Below, in pieces: positions 57,371-64,000 of a stretch of 64,000 bases of DNA. Each line of letters opens with the position of its first letter. Within the stretch, counting starts at the first letter, position 1. Both the position numbers and the translations under genes were made by a program. The notes under the pieces were generated by a model, which searched no databases, had not been told where the DNA came from, and saw nothing but the letters and a program-made list of their open reading frames with translations. Location of the stretch: NCBI RefSeq assembly GCF_048128805.1, contig NC_136002.1:26246602-26310601 (forward strand), given 5' to 3'. The DNA is from Centroberyx gerrardi. Taxonomy: Eukaryota > Chordata > Actinopteri > Beryciformes > Berycidae.

Positions 57371-57547
57371 AGATCACGTGTCGTCGAGAGCCAAGAGTGT
57401 GCCGGTTTTCATTCCAGCCAAACTCTACACCGCTAATTAGTGCACCTTCAAACAGAGAGAGGGAAACTTATCAGTGAAATTAGCTGGTGTTGTGTTTGGT
57501 TGGAATGAAAACCCGCAGACTCTCGGCCCGCGACGGCACGTGATTGG
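57371..57547. mobile_element. Inverted-repeat miniature element in foxo1 3' UTR
   Basis: Left arm 57371-57432 and right arm 57484-57547 are about 60-bp imperfect inverted copies. They share tcacgtgtcgtcg or tcacgtgccgtcg, and ggttttcattccagccaaac versus ggttttcattccaaccaaac, around a spacer of about 50 bp. Confidence 0.8.
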
Positions 57548-58407
57548 ACGCCACCGACACAGATCTTAAGCCGGAGAGATGGGAGGGGGATTTAAGAAGA
57601 GGAAACTGAAATTCTTACATTTCAAAAGGCTCTGCATAGAAGCCGTTAAAGAAGCTGCTGTTTGGCTTTTGGTGCCAGGTGTTGCCTTTATCTACCCAAA
57701 CATGCCATAGTGTACTATAGCCAAGTTTGCCTTTGAAGTCAAACTGATATATTTAGCATTTTATCATGTGATATTTTCAGAATTATATATTTGTGCCGGT
57801 CACTCAAGTCAGGATAAACTGTAATGAATCCATGTAGTCAGTGTCACAGGGTTCACTCTAAACATAGAAAAATAAAAGAGCTGTACTAAGTAAATTATAT
57901 CTCTGCATTTTTAAATGATTGAATCTATGCATTGTATTCCTTAATTTTATGTTGCTATTGTTATATTTTCATTTTCTTTGAACTTTTGACAGAGATATTT
58001 TATTGTATCATAGCGCTGTGAGATATTATGGTGTCGTTGTTGTCAAAATTGTATGTTCCAGATAGTTATATGGGAAAAAATGAAGTTTATTTAGAAAATA
58101 GATGATGCAGTGATTGATATGCTAAGCTTTTGTAAACTGACAATGTTGTATTTCTTGTATTTAGCTACAGTTTTTAGAAAAATAGTGTAAAAAAACACAA
58201 ATTATTGAAAAAAATGTAAAGATATTACATTTGTAAAATGAAAAAAAAACAAAACAATATTTAGTCTGTCAGATAAGTCCTGCTCAGATGGCAGATTCTG
58301 GACCAATTTTTGTAATTTTATGAGTAGAAAGACATTGCACTTTTACTTACATTTTATAACAAAGTGCTCCTCATAACAAGAGGAAGAGTACCCATTACAT
58401 ATTTTAA

Positions 58408-58446
58408 AATAAACTCTGTTACATTTAACTTATGTACAGGAATAAA
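58408..58446 (+). terminator. foxo1: Upstream foxo1 poly(A) signals
   Basis: AATAAA at 58408-58413 and at 58441-58446; possible alternative ends. Confidence 0.5.
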
Positions 58447-58518
58447 TTGGAATTGTGCTGTGTGATTTGCAATCAATAAGAATATGTAACTTGTTCAACA
58501 TTAATGTATTAAGACCTA

Positions 58519-58524
58519 AATAAA
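58519..58524 (+). terminator. foxo1: Probable distal foxo1 poly(A) signal
   Basis: AATAAA followed by a U/GU-rich stretch (tgtacttctgtgtt). The last hexamer before unrelated sequence begins. Confidence 0.6.
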
Positions 58525-58646
58525 TGTACTTCTGTGTTAAAGATGTGTCATTCTTTTTTGAGTTTTATCAGTACGCCATTAGACAGAATGTTATTTCCAA
58601 AACTATCATGGGTGCTTGTCATTGTATTCACCAATAAGACAAGCCT

Positions 58647-59280
58647 CTCATTGGTCAAACCTAAGTGGGCGGGGCCAAATAACCACTGTTTTACAGAGCA
58701 GAAGTTAGCTAACTGGCTAACTTGGATGGCAAAGAGGTAACTATGGTTAAAATAAAAAATACAAATATAGATGACAATGACTCCTTTTTTCATTCATTCA
58801 TGACCATGCATTCATGGTCTTGGAGGGTCGACAGGCTAGCTACCTAGATGGTTATAGGCTAGTAGTGCTAGTTTAAACTTGGAAGGTCAGTTAGTTAGTT
58901 AGTTAGTTGTTAGTTAGTTTCATTTATTATCCTTTCGGAAATTCTCTTTGTGTCTGTGGCAACTGTCAGACAAATACAACCACAACAGAAAGGACATTAC
59001 AATTAAAGACAGACATTTAACAACAAAGTGCTCCACATCAACATCACCAAGTTGGAGTCAAGAATATAGTTAGGCTAACTAGCTAACATAGTATGGCTAG
59101 ATTGCATTTTTTCAGTTAGTAGCAAGAGCACTACAGGCTTCATAATATTAGCTACATCCTCTCTTACCACTTGCCTTTTTTCACTGGGCTTCAGTGTAAT
59201 GTTACTTAGCAAAAAGAAGAACTGAGAACTGAAGAAACTTTCTTTGGCTCCGCCCATTGCGGTTTAACTCAACCAATAAG
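58647..59280. mobile_element. Candidate inverted-repeat element just after foxo1
   Basis: Left arm (58647-58680, with gtgggcggggccaaa) and right arm (59243-59280, with ggctccgcccattgcgg) are imperfect inverted copies. The interior is AT-rich and non-coding. Confidence 0.4.
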
Positions 59281-61704
59281 TTTATTTTTGCCTCCAGAGC
59301 AGCTCTGCCGCTGAGAAATGTTTGTATACCTCAAACTCCAATCTGCTTGATATTGTGCATTTCCAGTACTGCTCATACATACACTAATACTTGAACAGGA
59401 GTATGTGTTGGCTTCAGCATGAACGATTAGGCGGTTGTCTGGCCTCAGGTCACATTTCTGATCTAAACTAGGCCATCTAACGTCTCCAGGTCAAAGAGAC
59501 TAAGGCGGGGTTACAGTACATGTCAAGCCTGGTAGGAAATTTGAGGAGGGCTTTCAGTTAAGTGTAATAGGACTTGAGTGATGTAACTTTGTTTACGCTT
59601 CTCATAGAAAAAAGAGGCCAGGAAGTAGCAGATTCCTTTGGCTCCCTACAGTTCGTCAGAGATCAACTCATAGCCTCAAAATGACTTTATCTGAGGAATA
59701 ATGGGAGGAGAGATGAATATATTTCTTTCTTCCTCTGTCCACACTTAAAGCAGGAGAGGACATTTTGTCACAGGAAGGTACAAGAACCCAGAACAGGAAA
59801 CACAAGCCGCGCACAGTGCCATGTTTTCTAAAAGACTGAAAACCCTCTGCTCTGTATGTGTGCTGCAGTATATGTGTGCTGTATTCCCAGTTCTGGCATC
59901 CCATTTCTTCCCCATAATGAGTCTTCCTGGCTTTTCCCTTGTACTGCAGCCCCACCCCCCACCATGCACAGCCCCCCTCCCCCCTACCCTTGAACCCATT
60001 CACCCCAGACAGCAAAACTGCACAGCCTCTCTAGGCCCCAGTGTCTTTGACTTTGACTTGTAAGTGATAGATAAACCTGAGCTGGATGAGCCATTGGGGA
60101 CTAGTCACATAAAAGACCCCGTCCCCTCAGAAAGTTAACACCAAGTTGCGGTCTTGACTTTGCTCTTGCTGTGCTCTCATTTTACCATCCTGTTTTCGCT
60201 CCCCCAGCTGATCCTGCGGGGTTGAATTTCATAATGTAGAAATTTCTTGTGAAAAGCGCATTGGCAGAACCCCATTCCAGAAAGTTGTCAAAGCTACATA
60301 ATCTGCGTGAATGGCAGTCAGTTCAGACTGTGGGGTTTGTGTTGTGAGCTCTTGATGAAGACAGGTGGTAAGGCTCAACACAAGAGTTCAAGAACTGGCA
60401 CACTGTACATTTCACCTCCCCCCGTGTCCAAGAAAAATGTCAGTATTTTCATTGCTTTACGCTGCACAGCAGTGTTTGCCAGGGTTTTGGTGTCAGAGCA
60501 GAGCGGGAGGGAAGAGGGAGAGAGGGGGGTGGGGGGCAGAGAGGACGCTTGTGAGCACACAGCTGAGGAATGTGGGTGTGGACTGCTGCCAAAGGCATAT
60601 GCAATCCTTATGTTCCCCTGGGTGCGAGGAGGCAAAATGCGGTTAGACGGTTGGGGCCATGTCAGGACACAGACGTTCTGTGAGGACACACACTTACCGT
60701 GGAGTTCACTCCCTCTCTCTGCTTCAGTTGTGCAGCCATAGTTTTCCCCACATTTTCCAAAATGCTCCAGTACTTGCTTGTGCCTCTGTTTGGAGTCGAT
60801 GCCGATGCTTGACTTTTATACTTATCCAGGGAAAAGTAAAAAAATAAAAAATAAAAATTGATACAACTTTTTGGTGTAGCCACGTGAGAGATCAAAGCCT
60901 TAAAGGAAAAAATCCTCCCTTGATGTTGAGTTGAGTCAATATTTGTGAACGCCAGACTCTCTCAATACTAGAATACTGTGACCAAAACTCAAATCTATGA
61001 TGTCATCAAAAACCACTTCCTAGTCCTGCTCCATTAACAATGTACTGAGGGCTGACTTTGTCGATTCATAATGCTTGTTTGAGCTTCTACACCCCAATGA
61101 CATTTATTTAATAGCAGTGCTAACAGTCCTGAATATAGGAACAGCATTTATGAATGCCTCTTTATCGTGGAATTATACTTTAAAAATTTAACCTGAGGAT
61201 TAGCTTGAGTCCTAAACTACTGCAGCATAAGCAGTTTATGGAAAGTTTAGGGTTAGGGTTAAATCAAAGTGCCGTTTATGGTATTTATTGGGATATATTT
61301 TCCTCTCTACAATTTTCTTTTTTCATTTTCCTTTTGAGGTTCAGTGCAGTGCAACTCAGTAGGTTCAATCAAGTCCTGGGCTGCACTGATAAAAAAAAAA
61401 GAATGAATTAATAACAGGGCTGGTTTAAAAATATGAGCACATCCTAATGGAATTAATCACATTCTGGACCCAGTCCTTTGGTCTCCTATTTAATAGTTCA
61501 GTAACATTGTTAGTCTATGATTTAGACTTAAGTACTGTGTTTGGATTGTACAAAAACCCTGTGAGACTTCTATCTAAATCTTATAGAGCTCTGACTATCT
61601 TATTGGACTGTCTTAAGGAATACAGAATCACATTTTGTAAGAACTTATCTACTAAATAGTGCATAATGTTTTCAGCATATGCAGGCCTTCCTTTGCACTC
61701 ATGC

Positions 61705-61738
<34 letters not shown>
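61705..61738 (+). repeat. (GT)n microsatellite
   Basis: About 17 GT units. Confidence 0.95.
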
Positions 61739-61740
<2 letters not shown>

Positions 61741-63410
61741 TGGTGGTGTACTGGGGTCTCTGCACAGGTAACACAAATAAGTCCCAGAGAGACTTTTCCA
61801 GACGCAGGGCCCAAAAGACACACAATGGGGCCTGTAACTAGTGAAGTGCCGACGTGCGCTGCAGAACCCATGGGTGGTCACCAGCCTCAGCTGAGCACGG
61901 GTGCTGCACATTGGCAAGGGACCCAACAGCACTTTTTTATTTTTTTATTTTTTTTATTTGTTCGTCAGTTAGTTTTAGAGGATTTTAGTTTGATAGCTAG
62001 TTTGTTTTACCTTTATTTATACAGTGATGTTTTGAAAAGTCTAAACTATGAACTGCAGTATAGCATAAAAAAACATATGATTATTAAAGACAAATCATAG
62101 TCCTAGAGTGATGCTGCAGGCTCCAAGCAGGAGACTTACAGCTGACAGCCATCACATGATCAGCATTTGCCATGTAAAAAAAACCCTTATATCCAATCCA
62201 AGTCGACATAATTATTGGGCTCCATCATCTCATCTTGTACCCAAACTGCTCCACTTTGAGGCCCACAAACATGACTATGGACTCAACACACTTTGGTAGA
62301 GGGAGGCAGAACGAGGGAGAAGGAGAGGGAGAGAGAGGGAGAAAAAGAGAAACAGATGTAGCTCAACTGTTGTGTAAGTTGAGAAGACACAGCCCAGCCT
62401 GGGGGTGTGATTTGTGTCCTGGCTTGACCTCTCCAGCAGCACTGATAAGGCACCCAACAGGCAACACACACACACACACACAACTGATTCTTTCTTTCTC
62501 TGTCTCCCCTTCCCGCTCTCCCTGTCTCTTTTCATGTTTACCGTGCTGACCATCACTATTGTAATTTATGCATCGCTGGAACCGATTAGCCCAGTGCCTT
62601 TAACTTCCAGGTTAGTTACATTCCACATCAGTCTTTGCTCCCTGCAGCCTTTGTACTGTCACACTTTCTTGCTGCGGGAGCCCTCGTTAACCACCTCCGA
62701 CATTTATTTTTGTATCTATCATCATAGCGCCAGATATATATTCCCAAGAGTTCCAATTCTGTCATGTGATGTAAGCGGCGCTGGAAATGGAGTTAGACAG
62801 AGCCGAGTCTGTGTGTAAGTGTTTTGTTACAGACCAAAGTGTGTCAAAGCCGCCGGTGCCTGACATCCTGAGTGGGGTTCATTAAGGGAGTTTTCTGTTG
62901 TACTGTCAAGCCCTCTGGTGCCGGGAGGAGAGGACTGAAATGAAAATTCAGGGCATTTCAAGCATTCAAAAGAGATTCAAAAGGAACTTCTGAAACTTCA
63001 GAGTCTGAACTTGACAGCCTGCTAATATCTTATGACCAGCAGCTTGGCAACGCGCAGAATCAATAAGAGTCCTTTTTTCCAGCCACCACAGGCGATGGTT
63101 ACTACAGTCTGCCTTTGTGTTGCTCAAAGCTGTCACTACATGCAATGGGGATCTATTTATGGCTGTTCACTCAGCCTGGCAATGGCTCGCCCACAGCCAT
63201 ATTCCATGATTTATATGAAAAATGCCCCTCTCCACCCAGCTTGGGTTTGCGGTTAGCTGGGACTGGCACGCGACTCATGGTATTTCCTCTTAACCCTCAG
63301 AGTGATAGTAAGAGAGGCACACACTGGCACTCGCGAGGATAAACACCGTCTTCTCGAGAGTTGTGCAGGATCTAAACACTGAAGTTTCAAAGTTAGAATT
63401 ACAAGTAGAC

Positions 63411-63440
63411 AAAGAAGAAGAAGAAGAAGGAGGAGGAGAA
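63411..63440 (+). repeat. (GAA)n/(GGA)n triplet run
   Basis: Triplet purine run inside a longer purine-rich stretch to about 63500. Confidence 0.85.
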
Positions 63441-64000
63441 GGACAAGGACAAAGAAAAACAAAACGAAAAAGAGGAAGAGACAGGGAAAGAGAGAGAAAT
63501 TACACACCACTTCACTGAAGGATCATTGAGTTGCCACTTAGAAAGTGACAGTCATTCATTTGTATGTTGCAGTACTTATAGCCCTAGTATAAGTATATGT
63601 ATTATTTCATGTATAAGTATATGTGTTATTTAATGCTGAGCTTTGCATGATACAGAAGAAAAAAACAAAAGACCATCAGTCTTGGAGTTTAGAGTGACTG
63701 AGAGTGGAACAATCATTCAGTTGGCTTACGATCTTCTAAATAATTGATAAAGCCTGAATATTTGCAGTTTGACATTTTTCATTATTCCACTGATTCATTG
63801 AGATGGGCATCTGTTGAGCTACAAATGCGAATAAGCCTGACTTTCAGATTTTAAATATGCTATCCCTGTGCCTTGGGACTGTTTGGTTTCCGTAACCAGA
63901 AACAAGCGGGAAATTTGTCCCATCTCTTACGTATCTTATTGATGAATCCACAATCTATCTAAACAGATCGCAGATGTACACTTCCATAGGGAATCAATTT

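Larger units (their letters stand above)
55252..58540 (+). other. foxo1: foxo1 3' UTR
   Basis: About 3.3 kb of AU-rich sequence with no gene, ending in clustered poly(A) signals. A long 3' UTR is usual for FOXO1. It contains an inverted-repeat element (57371-57547). Confidence 0.75.
58545..64000. other. Intergenic region downstream of foxo1
   Basis: No gene, exon or RNA recognised in 5.4 kb. It contains a candidate miniature element (58647-59280), a short TTAG tandem (58895-58920), (GT)n at 61705-61738, (CA)n near 62465-62482, a GA-rich stretch (62300-62355) and an AAG/GAAGAA run (63411-63440). Confidence 0.6.

Noticed and set aside
60307..60741. 144-aa ORF on + downstream of foxo1
   Set aside because: No family resemblance and no intron-exon signals; composition changes along its length.

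Overview
This is vertebrate nuclear DNA, almost certainly from a teleost fish. It has multi-exon genes with consensus GT/AG splice sites, long (GT)n and (CT)n microsatellites, and teleost-type repeats: Tc1-derived and hAT-type miniature elements, tRNA-derived SINEs with a box B, and TTAA-flanked miniature elements. No prokaryotic, plasmid or phage feature is present. The species cannot be named from the sequence.

Four protein-coding genes were rebuilt by hand from splice sites and reading phase. (1) mtus2, + strand, 332-14426: the 3' eleven coding exons (about 478 codons) of a microtubule plus-end coiled-coil protein, whose 5' half lies outside the window. (2) stoml3, - strand, 21039-17541: seven coding exons, 279 aa, complete. 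(3) slc25a15, - strand, 27033-23912: six coding exons, 303 aa, the mitochondrial ornithine carrier, complete. (4) foxo1, + strand, 29745-55251: three coding exons, 676 aa, complete, with a 23-kb first intron and a 3' UTR of about 3.3 kb ending near 58540. All four have human orthologues on 13q12-q14, so this is one conserved synteny block in compact form. The same linkage supports naming the stomatin gene stoml3 rather than stom.

Layout: mtus2 and stoml3 converge and their 3' ends come within a few hundred bases. stoml3 and slc25a15 point the same way. slc25a15 and foxo1 diverge from a shared intergenic region of about 2 kb containing ETS-type motifs near the slc25a15 start. The last 5.4 kb (58545-64000) and the large introns hold repeats and no gene I can support.

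The genes are linked by ancestry rather than by one pathway: microtubule tip binding (MTUS2), a membrane scaffold for mechanosensory channels (STOML3), urea-cycle ornithine transport (SLC25A15), and an insulin/AKT-responsive transcription factor (FOXO1). I found no new multi-gene system. The most unusual items are an extra intron in the normally undivided second coding exon of foxo1, long Gln/His and Ala tracts in its N-terminus, an inverted-repeat element inside its 3' UTR, start-stop upstream ORFs, a nested pair of miniature transposons next to an mtus2 exon, and two decayed DNA transposons that still carry readable transposase fragments.
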